A stretch of 64,000 bases of DNA from JBEVOS01 sp964563395 (GCA_964563395.1 CAZLWK010000004.1:1-64000), one strand, 5' to 3'. Counted from the first letter of the stretch, positions 1 through 9,289 are shown. Numbers and translations: made by a program. The notes: generated from the letters alone by a model not told the origin.

Positions 1-2
1 TG

Positions 3-338
3 CTTATGGTTATCGCGCTCGCCTCCGGCGGCGTTGCGAACGCCATGGTCATGGCGAATTGTCCCATGCTTGCGCAGGATGTCGCACAGCCGGTCATGGC
101 CGAAGGCCATGATTGCTGCCCCGATGCCGCGCCTGCAGCGCCTGACGAGCAACCGGCCAAGAAGATGGGCGATTGCGCGATGGCGCAGGCGTGCCGGACC
201 GGGCCGGCGATGACGCCGGCTGTTGAAGCGGCGCCTCTCATCGTTTCCTTAATCGTCGTCCGCGAACCGCTCATGTCCGACAAGAGCTTGGTCTCGCGCA
301 CGCCTGACGAATTCTGGCGGCCTCCACGAACGATCTGA
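3..338 (+). CDS. Small secreted Cys/Met/His-rich protein, 5' end outside window
   Basis: The reading frame is open to the left edge, so the start is probably missing; the first visible Met (base 6) lies inside what looks like a signal peptide core (VIALASGGVANA). The mature part has several Met, Cys and His residues (NCPML, HDCCPD, GDCAMAQAC), which suits a periplasmic metal-binding or metal-sensing peptide. It ends with PDEFWRPPR. It lies 77 bases upstream of a Cu/Ag efflux operon on the same strand, where small uncharacterised exported proteins of this kind are common. Function is not known to me; metal binding is inferred from composition and neighbours. Confidence 0.6.
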   Translation, partial: LMVIALASGGVANAMVMANCPMLAQDVAQPVMAEGHDCCPDAAPAAPDEQPAKKMGDCAMAQACRTGPAMTPAVEAAPLIVSLIVVREPLMSDKSLVSRTPDEFWRPPRTI

Positions 339-415
339 CACCGAGATAGGCGCTTCGGCGCGCGCATGAGCGCACGCCCGCGCTTTGGATTGTCAGATCA
401 TGTGGAGCATCGCTC

Positions 416-1645
416 ATGCGCATCGCATGGCTTGCATGCTGCGCCATCGGCATTGTCCCGATCGCACATGCTCAGGAATTGAGTTTTCAGGACGCGGTCA
501 CGCGCGCTGAAGAGGGTCCAAGCATCGTCTCGCGGCGCGAGGCGGCGCGCGGCGCCCAACTGGCGGTGCGGCCCGCTGGGCAATTGCCCGATCCGCAACT
601 TGTGCTGGGTCTGCAGAACGTGCCGGTCGAAGGTCCTGACGCTTACAGGCTCGGCCGTGACGAAATGACAATGCAGACCGTTGGCGTCATGCAGGACATG
701 ACGAGCGGCGCAGAGCGGCGTGCGCGGCGCGCGATGGCGCAGGCCGACGTCGAACGCGCGGAAGCGGGGCTTGATCTCGCACGCCTGGAAGCGCGCCTTG
801 GCGCTGCGCGCGCCTGGATCGCCGCCTATCATGCACAGCGCCGCGTCGAGGTGTTGCGCGCGTTGGCGCGCGAAGCGCGCGCGTCCGCCCAAGCCGCGCG
901 CGGGCGCCTTGCGGCGGGCGGCGGAGGTGTCGATGCCGCCATCGCCGCCGAGATTGAAGCTGCGCGCATTGAGGACCGTAGCGCCGACGCGGCTGCCGCG
1001 CTGGTCGCGGCGCGCGCGGAATTACGGCGTTGGATCGGTGAGGCAGCCGACGAACCTCTCTCAAGCGACGAACCGCAATTTGCTGTCGATGCGGAGCACC
1101 TGCGCGTGCATGTACGCCGTCATCCCGCGCTGCTCGCATTCCAGGCGGAGGCGGACGCCGCCGATGCGGGTCTTCGCATGGCGCGCGCCGAGCGCATTCC
1201 CGACTGGTCTTGGACGGCGATGTATCAGCGCCGGGACGGTTCGTTCGGCGACATGGCTTCCGTTGAGGTGCGCATCGGTTTGCCCCTGTTTCAGGCATGG
1301 CGGCAGGGTCCATTGGTGGAAGCGGGGCGCGCCGATCAGCGGCGTGTCGCCGCAGAACGCGCCTCTGCCGAACGCGAACATCTCGCCGCGCTTGAATCGG
1401 GATTGGCGGAGTATGCGGCGACGCAGGCCAATCTCGTTCGTGCGCGCGACACGCGCTTGCCCCTCGCGCGCCAGCGCGCCGACGCCGCTGCCGGGGCCTT
1501 TGCGAGCGGGGCGACGAGTACCGACACACTGATTGCCGCGCGACGCGAGGCGCTTGAAGCGGAACTCGATGTGATTGGCTTGAGCGAACGCCGCGCCCTG
1601 TTGGGCGCCGCGCTCACGCTGCAATATGCGGAGACCACGCCATGA
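416..1645 (+). CDS. cusC: TolC-family outer-membrane factor of a Cu/Ag efflux pump (CusC-like)
   Basis: Encodes 409 residues starting with a typical signal peptide (cleavage near AHAQE), then long Ala/Arg/Glu-rich helices with two internally similar halves, as in the OEP/TolC fold. It would form the outer-membrane channel through which the RND pump expels metal ions. The ATG at 416 is preceded by a GGAG. The stop overlaps the start of the adaptor gene by four bases, so the two are translationally coupled. The family call rests on length, signal peptide, helix pattern and the fixed order outer-membrane factor, adaptor, RND pump. The name cusC is by position in the operon, because these channels diverge quickly. 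Confidence 0.8.
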   Translation: MRIAWLACCAIGIVPIAHAQELSFQDAVTRAEEGPSIVSRREAARGAQLAVRPAGQLPDPQLVLGLQNVPVEGPDAYRLGRDEMTMQTVGVMQDMTSGAERRARRAMAQADVERAEAGLDLARLEARLGAARAWIAAYHAQRRVEVLRALAREARASAQAARGRLAAGGGGVDAAIAAEIEAARIEDRSADAAAALVAARAELRRWIGEAADEPLSSDEPQFAVDAEHLRVHVRRHPALLAFQAEADAADAGLRMARAERIPDWSWTAMYQRRDGSFGDMASVEVRIGLPLFQAWRQGPLVEAGRADQRRVAAERASAEREHLAALESGLAEYAATQANLVRARDTRLPLARQRADAAAGAFASGATSTDTLIAARREALEAELDVIGLSERRALLGAALTLQYAETTP

Positions 1646-3102
1646 CAGGAGCGAGAGTCCAAATTCCGCGCATCGTGATTATTGCAATGGTCGCGGGCGT
1701 CGGTGCGATCGGCGCCGGCGGCTACTGGTTGGGTGCGCGCCGCGATGCGCCAACGGCGTCCGAAGACGGACGGCGGGTGCTCTACTGGTACGATCCTATG
1801 GTCCCTCATCAGCACTTCGAGCAACCGGGCCGATCGCCGTTCATGGATATGGATCTGGTGCCGCGCTACGCGGATGAAGGCCCAACCGAGGCGGGTGTGC
1901 GCATCGAAGCAGGCGTTGCGCAAAATCTCGGCGTGCGGCTTGCCGTCGTGGAGAGCGCGCCGGTGGTGCGCAGCGTGACGGCGGCGGGCGTCATCGCATT
2001 CAGTGAGCGCGCCGTTGCAGTCGTGCAGGCGCGCGCCGCCGGTTTCGTCGAACGCTCCTATGGGCGCGCTGTCGGCGATGTGGTTTCAGCGGGCGCGCCG
2101 ATTGTCGAAATTCGCGTGCCGGAATGGACCGCCGCGCAAGCAGAATACCTGGCGCTGCGCGGCGGCGGCGCCGATCTGGCCGCAGCGGCGCGTGGGCGTC
2201 TTGCGATGCTCGGCATGCCAGCTGCGCTCATTGAACGTGTCGAGCGCGAAGGGGCGCCGCGACCGGTCATGACGGTAACTGCACCCGTTGCGGGCGCGAT
2301 CACCGCGCTCGACATCCGCAACGGCATGACCATTGTTCAGGGCGCGCCGCTCGTCACGATCAACGGCGTATCGCCCGTCTGGCTGGTCGTGTCGTTGGCG
2401 CAAGCGGACGCCGGCATTGCGCGTCCCGGTGGCCGCGTCACGGCGCGCGTGCCCGCCTATCCGGGCGAAACATTCGTTGGTCGCATCGAAAGCATTCTCC
2501 CAGCAGCGGACGTGGCGACACGCACGATTCAAGTGCGGATCGCCTTGCCAAATTCCCAGGGACGGTTGCGTCCGGGCATGACGGCGGAAGTCGAAATTGC
2601 CGAAGGGGATTCGCGTCCCGCGCTCCTCGTGCCTGCCGAAGCGGTGATCCGAACGGGACGGCGCACCGTTGTCATCGTCGCGCTCGATGGCGGCCGTTTT
2701 GCGCCCACTGAGATCGAGACCGGCCGCCGCTCCGGCGACCGGATCGAGGTGCGGCGCGGTCTGAGCGAAGGTCAGCGCGTTGTTGCGTCAGGGCAGTTCC
2801 TCATCGACTCCGAAGCGAGCCTGACGGGCGCGCTTGCCCGTCTGGAAGAGACCGGCCCGCAAGGCGCTGCTGGCGCGCATCAAGCCAGTGGCCGCATCAC
2901 AGCGATCGATGGCGTGAGCATCACGATCGCGCATGGGCCGGTGCCAAGCCTGCAATGGCCGGGCATGACCATGGCGTTCGCGCTTGAGGATGCGGCGCTG
3001 CGCCGTGGGCTCGGCGTCGGCGACGCTGTGGAGTTCCGCTTCCGGCAAGAGGGCTCCCGCTACATCGTGAGCGAGATCCGGAAGACGGAGGCGCCGCGAT
3101 GA
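1642..3102 (+). CDS. cusB: RND periplasmic adaptor, CusB type, with a fused C-terminal CusF domain
   Basis: Encodes 486 residues. An N-terminal membrane anchor (residues about 10-30) is followed by a heavy-metal-binding segment with the pattern YWYDPM...GRSPFMDMDLVP. Next come barrel-sandwich and beta-barrel regions of the HlyD/CusB fold (about 90-390), then a C-terminal CusF-like module (about 415-486) with His, Trp and two Met in the order used by CusF for Cu(I)/Ag(I) (AHGP..LQWPGMTM). CusB links the inner-membrane pump to the outer-membrane channel and passes metal on. Start and stop overlap both neighbours by four bases. The fused CusF domain means the metal-delivery chaperone is tethered to the adaptor. 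Confidence 0.92.
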   Translation: MTGARVQIPRIVIIAMVAGVGAIGAGGYWLGARRDAPTASEDGRRVLYWYDPMVPHQHFEQPGRSPFMDMDLVPRYADEGPTEAGVRIEAGVAQNLGVRLAVVESAPVVRSVTAAGVIAFSERAVAVVQARAAGFVERSYGRAVGDVVSAGAPIVEIRVPEWTAAQAEYLALRGGGADLAAAARGRLAMLGMPAALIERVEREGAPRPVMTVTAPVAGAITALDIRNGMTIVQGAPLVTINGVSPVWLVVSLAQADAGIARPGGRVTARVPAYPGETFVGRIESILPAADVATRTIQVRIALPNSQGRLRPGMTAEVEIAEGDSRPALLVPAEAVIRTGRRTVVIVALDGGRFAPTEIETGRRSGDRIEVRRGLSEGQRVVASGQFLIDSEASLTGALARLEETGPQGAAGAHQASGRITAIDGVSITIAHGPVPSLQWPGMTMAFALEDAALRRGLGVGDAVEFRFRQEGSRYIVSEIRKTEAPR

Positions 3103-6100
3103 TCGCCGGGCTGATCCGCTGGTCGATCGCCAATCGTCTGCTTGTCGTGCTGGCGACTCTGGCGCTCGCCGTCGCTGGCGCGCTGGCGATCCGCTCGACA
3201 CCCGTCGATGCAATCCCCGACCTCTCCGATGTGCAAGTCGTCATTCGCACCACCTATCCGGGTCAGGCGCCGCAGATCGTCGAAGATCAGGTAACCTATC
3301 CGCTGACCACCACCATGCTTTCCGTGCCCGGCGCGCGCACAGTACGTGGCTATTCCTTCCTCGGAGATTCGTTCGTCTATGTGATCTTCGAGGACGGGAC
3401 CGATCTCTATTGGGCGCGGTCGCGCGTGCTCGAATATCTCAACCAGGTGCAGGGGCGTCTGCCGCCCGGCGCGCAGTCCACACTTGGGCCCGATGCGACG
3501 GGTGTCGGCTGGGTCTATCAATACGCGCTCATCGATCGCAGCGGCCGGCATGATCTTAGCCAGTTGCGCAGCATCCAGGACTGGTTGCTCAGGTTTGAAT
3601 TGAAGAGCGTGCCGGGCGTCGCCGAAGTCGCCTCAATTGGCGGCATGGTGCGACAATATCAGATCGTGCTCGATCCAGAGCGCATGGCCGCTTATGGCGT
3701 GTCGCAGCAACAGGTGGCCGAAGCGGTGCGCGCGGCCAATGGCGAAACTGGCGGCGCCGTCGTCGAGATGGGCGAAGCCGAGCACATGGTGCGCGCCTCG
3801 GGCTATCTGCGCACCTTGCAGGATTTTGACGCGATACCGCTCGGTCTCGGCGCAAATGGCGTTCCGGTGCGGCTAAGCGATGTAGCCTGGGTGCAGATTG
3901 GCCCGGAAATGCGGCGCGGCATTGCTGAACTCAATGGCGAAGGCGAAGTCGCCGGCGGCGTTGTCGTCATCCGCGCGGGCGAGAACGCCCGCGAAGTGAT
4001 CGAAGCTGTGCGCACGAGGCTCGACGAACTGAGACGCAGCCTGCCCGAGGGTGTCGAGGTCGTCACGACCTATGATCGCTCATCGCTCATTGACCGAGCC
4101 ATCGAAAATCTGACGCACAAGCTTGCCGAGGAATTCATCGTCGTTACGCTCGTTTGCGCGCTCTTCCTGTTTCACTTGCGTTCGGCGCTGGTGGCGATCG
4201 TGACCTTGCCGCTCGGCGTGATGGCCGCGTTCCTGGTCATGCGTGTTCAAGGCGTTGACGCTAACATCATGTCGCTCTCCGGCATCGCCATCGCCATTGG
4301 CGCGATGGTGGACGCCGCCATTGTCATGATCGAGAACGCGCACAAGCGCTTTGAACGGTGGCGCGATGAACACGATGGAGAGATGCCACAAGGCGCCGAC
4401 CATTGGCGCGTCATCACTGAAGCATCGGTCGAAGTTGGGCCGGCGCTCTTTTTCAGCCTACTCATCATCACGCTCTCCTTCCTGCCGGTGTTTACGCTGC
4501 AGGCGCAGGAGGGGCGGCTCTTTGCGCCGCTTGCCTTCACCAAAACCTATGCGATGGCGGCGTCCGCGGCGCTGGCGGTGACGCTGACGCCCGTGCTGAT
4601 GGGGTATTGGATTCGCGGGCGCATTCCGCACGAAGACGCAAATCCCCTCAATAGATGGCTCGCATGGGCTTATCGGCCCGCGATCGACTTTGCGTTGGCG
4701 GCGCCCAAACTGGTGTTGCTGACTGTCGCGCTCTTGCTCGCGACGACGGCCTGGCCCATTTCGCGCCTTGGCGGCGAATTCATGCCGATGATGGACGAGG
4801 GCGACCTTCTCTACATGCCGACGGCGCTGCCGGGGCTGTCTGCGGCGGAGGCCTCAGAGCTGCTGCAACAGACAGACCGGCTTATTCGCACGGTGCCGGA
4901 AGTCGAAAGCGTGTTCGGCAAGGCGGGGAGGGCTGAAACTGCGACCGATCCCGCACCGCTCGAAATGTTCGAGACGACGATACGCTTGAGACCGCGCGCC
5001 GAATGGCGTCCGGGCATGACGCCGGAGCGCATTGTCGAGGAACTGGATCGCGTCGTGCGCGTGCCGGGTCTCACCAATGTGTGGGTGCCGCCGATCCGGA
5101 ACCGCATCGACATGCTCGCAACCGGGGTGAAGAGCCCCATCGGCGTCAAGGTGAGCGGACCTGATCTTGCAACCATCGATGCCGCTGCACGCGCCATCGA
5201 GCAGGCGGCGCGCGGCGTGCCGGGCGTATCCTCCGCGATCGCTGAACGCGGTTCCGGCGGGCGCTATATCAACATCGACATCGATCGTTTTGCCGCCGCC
5301 CGCTACGGCCTCAACGTCGCCGATATGCAGGCCGTGGTCTCAGGCGCCATCGGCGGCGAGACTATCGGCGAAGTCGTTGATGGGCGCGCGCGTTATCCCA
5401 TCAATCTGCGTTATCCGCGTGAGGTGCGTGACTCGCTCGACCGGCTCAATGCGTTGCCTCTCGTCACTGAGCAGGGCCTGCGCCTGACGCTCGGCGAGGT
5501 GGCGCGCATCGCTGTCGCCGACGGGCCTGCGATGATCCGCAGCGAGAACGGGCGGCTCTCCGCTTTCGTCTATGTGGACGTGCGCGGACGCGATCTGGCA
5601 TCGGTCGTGCGCGATCTACAGCGCGTGGTGACAAGCAACGTGCAGCTCCCGGCGGGCGTCAGCGTGGCTTACTCCGGCCAGTTCGAATATCTGGAACGCG
5701 CCTCAGCGAGATTGATGCTGGTTGGCCCAGCGACGATTCTCATCATCTTTCTGCTGCTTTATCTCACTTTCCGCCGGTTCGAGGAGGCGGCGATCGTAAT
5801 GGCCAGCGTGCCGTTCGCGCTGACCGGCGGTGTGTGGCTTGTCTATCTCCTCGGCTATGATTTCTCGGTGGCGGTGGGGGTCGGCTTCATTGCGCTTGCT
5901 GGACTTGCCGCCGAGTTCGGCGTCGTGATGCTGATCTACCTGAAGAACGCGCTCCAGGAGCGGATTGATCGCGGCGTCGAGATCACGCCCGCCGTCGTTG
6001 CTGAAGCCGTCCGCGAAGGCGCATTGCTCCGGCTGCGGCCAAAGGCGATGACGGTCGCGGTCATCGTTGCCGGCCTTCTACCAATTCTGTTTACCGGCGG

Positions 6101-6281
6101 GGCAGGCGCGGAAGTCATGCGCCGCATTGCGGCGCCACTTGTCGGCGGCATGCTCACAGCGCCGCTTCTGTCCCTCATCGTCATTCCCGCGGCCTATTTC
6201 ATGATCCGGCGCCGCGGCATCGAGCGCGACGCGCTCGCACGCTCCAAAGACCGGATCGCCCTCGAAGAAGGAGTTTCGTGA
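3099..6281 (+). CDS. cusA: Cu(I)/Ag(I) RND efflux pump, CusA type
   Basis: Encodes 1060 residues, the normal size for a heavy-metal RND (HME) protein, with twelve expected membrane segments and two large periplasmic loops. The proton-relay helix reads GAMVDAAIVMIEN. The three Met residues that bind Cu/Ag in Escherichia coli CusA have clear counterparts (DEGDLLYMP, PLEMFETT, RNRIDMLATG), which favours monovalent Cu/Ag over the divalent CzcA class. It pumps metal from periplasm or cytoplasm out through the CusC-like channel. It overlaps the adaptor gene upstream and the free CusF gene downstream. Intact, with no frameshift seen. Confidence 0.95.
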   Translation: MIAGLIRWSIANRLLVVLATLALAVAGALAIRSTPVDAIPDLSDVQVVIRTTYPGQAPQIVEDQVTYPLTTTMLSVPGARTVRGYSFLGDSFVYVIFEDGTDLYWARSRVLEYLNQVQGRLPPGAQSTLGPDATGVGWVYQYALIDRSGRHDLSQLRSIQDWLLRFELKSVPGVAEVASIGGMVRQYQIVLDPERMAAYGVSQQQVAEAVRAANGETGGAVVEMGEAEHMVRASGYLRTLQDFDAIPLGLGANGVPVRLSDVAWVQIGPEMRRGIAELNGEGEVAGGVVVIRAGENAREVIEAVRTRLDELRRSLPEGVEVVTTYDRSSLIDRAIENLTHKLAEEFIVVTLVCALFLFHLRSALVAIVTLPLGVMAAFLVMRVQGVDANIMSLSGIAIAIGAMVDAAIVMIENAHKRFERWRDEHDGEMPQGADHWRVITEASVEVGPALFFSLLIITLSFLPVFTLQAQEGRLFAPLAFTKTYAMAASAALAVTLTPVLMGYWIRGRIPHEDANPLNRWLAWAYRPAIDFALAAPKLVLLTVALLLATTAWPISRLGGEFMPMMDEGDLLYMPTALPGLSAAEASELLQQTDRLIRTVPEVESVFGKAGRAETATDPAPLEMFETTIRLRPRAEWRPGMTPERIVEELDRVVRVPGLTNVWVPPIRNRIDMLATGVKSPIGVKVSGPDLATIDAAARAIEQAARGVPGVSSAIAERGSGGRYINIDIDRFAAARYGLNVADMQAVVSGAIGGETIGEVVDGRARYPINLRYPREVRDSLDRLNALPLVTEQGLRLTLGEVARIAVADGPAMIRSENGRLSAFVYVDVRGRDLASVVRDLQRVVTSNVQLPAGVSVAYSGQFEYLERASARLMLVGPATILIIFLLLYLTFRRFEEAAIVMASVPFALTGGVWLVYLLGYDFSVAVGVGFIALAGLAAEFGVVMLIYLKNALQERIDRGVEITPAVVAEAVREGALLRLRPKAMTVAVIVAGLLPILFTGGAGAEVMRRIAAPLVGGMLTAPLLSLIVIPAAYFMIRRRGIERDALARSKDRIALEEGVS

Positions 6282-6631
6282 TGCTCAAGGCGCTCATCGT
6301 TCCGTTCGCTCTCATGGCTGCGGCGTGCTCACCGCCGGCGGCGCAGGATGCAGCCAAGTCGGACACGGACATGAACATGACCGAAAGCGCAGCGCCGGCG
6401 CTTGCCGGTCCGATCGGCGGCGTCGGCACAGTGACGGCGATAGATGTCGCGGCGGGAACCGTCTCGCTCGATCACGAGCCGATCGCCGCGATCTCTTGGC
6501 CCGCCATGTCGATGCAGTTTACCGCTGAAGATCCGACAGAGCTTCAGGGCATTGGCGTCGGCGACCGCGTGTCATTCGAGTTGAGGAGCGCAAACGAAAC
6601 GTCGGTGATCACCGAGATATCAAAGCAGTGA
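6281..6631 (+). CDS. cusF: CusF-like periplasmic copper-binding lipoprotein
   Basis: Encodes 116 residues. The N-terminus is a lipoprotein signal (lipobox-like MAAACS), followed by an Ala-rich linker and a CusF small beta-barrel of about 70 residues. The ligand pattern is seen in order: HEP...ISWPAMSMQF, giving His, Trp and two Met. CusF carries Cu(I)/Ag(I) in the periplasm to CusB. The ATG at 6281 overlaps the cusA stop by one base and has GAAGGAG upstream; an in-frame GTG just before it (6278) is less likely. With the CusF domain fused to CusB, the operon has two CusF modules. Confidence 0.88.
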   Translation: MLKALIVPFALMAAACSPPAAQDAAKSDTDMNMTESAAPALAGPIGGVGTVTAIDVAAGTVSLDHEPIAAISWPAMSMQFTAEDPTELQGIGVGDRVSFELRSANETSVITEISKQ

Positions 6632-6734
6632 TTGTGCGTGGCGGACGCCTTCGTGGGCGTCCGCCACACTGCACCCATCACTATGGCTGAGCCGGCGACG
6701 AAGCCCAGCTACAAACAGTCTTTATACTCAGCCG

Positions 6735-6875
6735 TGTGTTCGGCCGCGCAGAAGGCGCTCACTTCGCCGTCGAGCAAGGACAAAGCCCTGCGTCCCGACA
6801 AGTTCAGAGAGCCATCGCGCAGGCGGCGTCATATGTGAAAAGCAAAGCGTGCCTTGACGCCGCCGAGCACGATGG
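6735..6875. repeat. Intergenic repeat with hairpin, copy A
   Basis: The 299 bases between cusF and the ArsR gene (convergent) hold no convincing gene. They contain a block that recurs at 14754-14897, sharing GACAAAGCCCTGCGTCCCGA and CGTGCCTTGACGCCGCCGAG. Inside is a perfect 10-base inverted repeat, GGCGGCGTCA (6822-6831) and TGACGCCGCC (6855-6864). The opening TGTGTTCGG is shared with a third, partial copy near 38.6 kb. Its place at gene 3' ends suggests a REP-like element that may also end transcription. Confidence 0.65.
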
Positions 6876-6930
6876 CAATCGCCCGGTGGCTTAAGAGACT
6901 ATCGTGGCGGCGGGCGCTCAAGGATCGGCG

Positions 6931-7602
6931 CTATAGATTCGCGTGCGTCGGCAGTCCGGCGGCGCGCCAGTGCGGCATGCCATCCTCAAGTCTCCGCGCC
7001 TTGTACCCGGCGGCGCGCAGGACTGAGATGGCCTCAAACGCGAACACGCAATACGGCCCGCGACAGTAGGCGACGATGTCCTTGCTCCTCGGCAGTTCGG
7101 CCAAGCGGCGCTTCAACTCGGCTACCGATATGTTAATTGCGCCCGGTATGTGCCCGAGTGCGAACTCGTCCGCCGGACGCACGTCGAGCACAGTCACGGC
7201 TCCGGCCTTCATGCGCTGGCGCAATTCACGTCGTGTGATCGGCTCCATCGCGTCGCGCTCGTTGAAGTAGGACGACACCACTTCCTTCACGGCCGCAGCG
7301 TTGCTCTTGGCTATGCGACAGATGGCGTCCAGCAGATCGAGCACGCTGTCATCTGCAAGGCGGTAGAGCGTGAACTTGCCATCGCGGCGCGCAGAGAGAA
7401 GCCCGGCGCGGCGCATGGACTGAAGGTGCTGGGATGCATTGGCGACGTTGAGGCCTGTCACCCCCGCTAGGGCGTCCACATTGCGCTCGCCCTGGGCGAG
7501 GTGCTCCAGGAGCGCGAGGCGGTGGGGATGCGCTGCGGCCTTCGCGATCTCGGCGAAGCTCTCATGAAGGATCGCTTTCACACCCCGGCTTGACTCTGCC
7601 AT
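6931..7602 (-). CDS. ArsR-family repressor fused to a rhodanese domain
   Basis: Encodes 223 residues. Residues about 10-105 are a winged-helix ArsR domain (HPHRLALLEHLAQGERNVDAL, then NVANASQHLQSMRRAGLL recognition helix). Residues about 125-220 are a rhodanese domain with the loop CRGPYC at the expected catalytic place. Such fusions are known as sensors or regulators of sulfane sulfur or metalloid stress. It is divergent from a methyltransferase gene followed by a persulfide-dioxygenase-like hydrolase, an MFS carrier and a DsrE protein. An inverted repeat in the 70-base intergenic region (7640-7657) is a likely operator. The inducer is not evident; reactive sulfur is my best guess. Confidence 0.88.
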   Translation of the reverse strand: MAESSRGVKAILHESFAEIAKAAAHPHRLALLEHLAQGERNVDALAGVTGLNVANASQHLQSMRRAGLLSARRDGKFTLYRLADDSVLDLLDAICRIAKSNAAAVKEVVSSYFNERDAMEPITRRELRQRMKAGAVTVLDVRPADEFALGHIPGAINISVAELKRRLAELPRSKDIVAYCRGPYCVFAFEAISVLRAAGYKARRLEDGMPHWRAAGLPTHANL

Positions 7603-7639
7603 TCACTTACTCCAACAATCAAGCGAACGATAGAATGTT

Positions 7640-7657
7640 AGCTTGGAAAGTCAAGCT
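7640..7657. promoter_or_regulatory. Inverted repeat, candidate operator of the ArsR-rhodanese repressor
   Basis: AGCTTG-N6-CAAGCT is a perfect 6+6 inverted repeat in the 70 bases between the divergent ArsR gene (start 7602) and the methyltransferase gene (start 7673). The size and place fit an ArsR dimer site controlling both directions. No binding evidence is available from sequence alone. Confidence 0.5.
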
Positions 7658-7672
7658 GTGGAGGCGACGCCG

Positions 7673-8504
7673 ATGAATCCGAACAAGGCGCTCTGGGAAA
7701 AGGGCGATTTCACGCGCATCGCCGCGAGCATGCGCGAAAGTGGCGAAGACTTGGTCAGGAAACTTGGCATAACCGAAGGGCTCAAGGTCTTGGACCTGGG
7801 CTGCGGCGATGGAACGACCGCCATACCCGCCGCGAAACTCGGTGCGGACGTGTTGGGCGTCGATATCGCCAGCAATCTCGTGGCCGCCGGTAATGACCGC
7901 GCGCGGGACCTCAACCNNNNNNNNNNACCTCAACCTGACCAATATCCGATTTCAGGAGGGGGACGCCTCCAACCTCCACGACCTCGCCGACGACAGCTTC
8001 GATCTGGTCGTCAGCATATTTGGCGCAATGTTTGCGCCGAAACCCTTCGACGTGGCCAAGGAAATGGTGCGGGTCACAAAACCCGGCGGTCGCATTGTGA
8101 TGGGCAACTGGATTCCCGGTGACCCGACATTGATTGCGCAGGTGCTAAAGACGAGCGCTGCCTACACGCCCCCACCGCCGGAAGGCTTCATCAGCCCAGT
8201 AACTTGGGGCGTCGAAGAAAACGTGATCCAGCGGTTTGAAGGCGCGGGCGTGCCGAAGGACAGAGTGTCGTTCATGCGCGACACTTACTTCTTCAACTAT
8301 CCGGGTCCTCCTTCGGAATTGCTGAGCGTGTTCAGGACGTATTACGGCCCGACGATGAACGCTTTCGAAGCGGCGGAAAAGGACGGTCGCACGGCGGACC
8401 TTCAGCGCGAATTGGAAGCGCTGTTCAACGGCCACAACAAGAGCCCAAAGCCAGGCGCCACTTCAATTCCCGCCACATTCTTGCGCGTGACCGTCGAGGT
8501 CTGA
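7673..8504 (+). CDS. SAM-dependent methyltransferase, interrupted by an assembly gap
   Basis: A class I methyltransferase: motif I is VLDLGCGDGTT, the acidic end of strand 2 is VLGVDIAS, and the later motif is RVTKPGGRIVMGNW. The start ATG at 7673 has GGAGG eight bases upstream. The run of ten N (7917-7926) seems to change the frame, but the nine bases ACCTCAACC lie on both sides of it. Collapsing that overlap restores one open frame (RARDLNLTNIRFQ), so the gene is probably intact, at about 270 codons. It heads the sulfur/thiol operon. The substrate is unknown; related proteins act on small molecules such as arsenite or thiols. Confidence 0.82.
7917..7926. other. Ten-N scaffold gap, probably of negative true length
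   Basis: Ten N separate two contig ends carrying the same nine bases, ACCTCAACC. If the ends overlap there, nineteen positions vanish and the two halves of the methyltransferase gene join in frame. The gap is therefore likely a placeholder and no sequence is missing. Confidence 0.85.
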
Positions 8505-8543
8505 GCGAGCCCGTCAATATCTCCGACTTAAAGGGAGAATGTC

Positions 8544-9284
8544 ATGATCCTGCGTCAGTTCTTGCACGCCGATCCGGTGGCGGCGTCGTACCTCTTTGGT
8601 TGCGGCGGTAAATCGTCGGGCGCGGTCGTCGATCCGGTCGGCGATCCGGCGTTTTACATCGATGCGGCCGCCAAGGCCGGGATGCGCATTCTCTATGTGA
8701 TCGACACGCATATCCACGCCGATCACGTCTCCGCCGGGCGCGCGCTCGCCGCCGCCGCCGGCGCGCCATACGTTCTCTTTCACGAAGCCGACGCAAAGGC
8801 GCCATTTCATGGCGTGCGCGACGGCGACATGCTCGAACTCGGCAATGTCACCATCGAGGTCTGGCACACGCCCGGTCACACGCCGGAGCACATCTCGCTC
8901 TTGGTGCGCGACAAGACGCGCGCGGAGGAGCCGTGGATGGTCTTCACCGGCCACACGCTGATGGTCGGCGACCTTGGACGTACAGAACTGGCGAGCGACG
9001 CCGAGGAAGGCGCGCGCATCCTGTTTCGTAGCGCCCAACGGCTGAAGGCGCTTCCGGACTATGTCGAGGTACTGCCTGGCGCCTATTCTGGATCCGTGTG
9101 CGGCAAGAGTTTGAGCGGCAAGGCGTGGTCAACGATCGGCTTCGAGAAACGCCACAACAAGGCCTTTCGGACCGACGATGAGGCCGCGTTCATCAGAAGC
9201 ATGGTGAGCGACATTCCGCCTGCGCCGCCGCAAGCCGCCGAACTGCGTGCGCTCAACGCCGGCGCGGCAATCGCTGCGGAATAA
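8544..9284 (+). CDS. MBL-fold hydrolase, persulfide dioxygenase (ETHE1)-like
   Basis: Encodes 246 residues. The metallo-beta-lactamase metal motif is THIHADH (about residues 52-58), with further ligands in WHTPGHTPEH and TGHTLMVGDLGRTE. The VGD.GR.E pattern and the missing glyoxalase II extension fit the ETHE1-type persulfide dioxygenase group, which oxidises glutathione persulfide to sulfite. GGGAGA lies just before the ATG. It sits between a methyltransferase and an MFS gene, downstream of the ArsR-rhodanese regulator, and the sulfur context supports the call. Other MBL hydrolases cannot be excluded. Confidence 0.78.
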   Translation: MILRQFLHADPVAASYLFGCGGKSSGAVVDPVGDPAFYIDAAAKAGMRILYVIDTHIHADHVSAGRALAAAAGAPYVLFHEADAKAPFHGVRDGDMLELGNVTIEVWHTPGHTPEHISLLVRDKTRAEEPWMVFTGHTLMVGDLGRTELASDAEEGARILFRSAQRLKALPDYVEVLPGAYSGSVCGKSLSGKAWSTIGFEKRHNKAFRTDDEAAFIRSMVSDIPPAPPQAAELRALNAGAAIAAE

Positions 9285-9289
9285 CACAT

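Noticed and set aside
687..1529. Minus-strand frame of 280 codons opposite the TolC-like gene
   Set aside because: Highly Arg-rich translation without any recognised motif; a shadow of the outer-membrane factor gene.
7643..8122. Frameshifted methyltransferase taken as a pseudogene
   Set aside because: The frame change is fully explained by the N run and duplicated contig ends.
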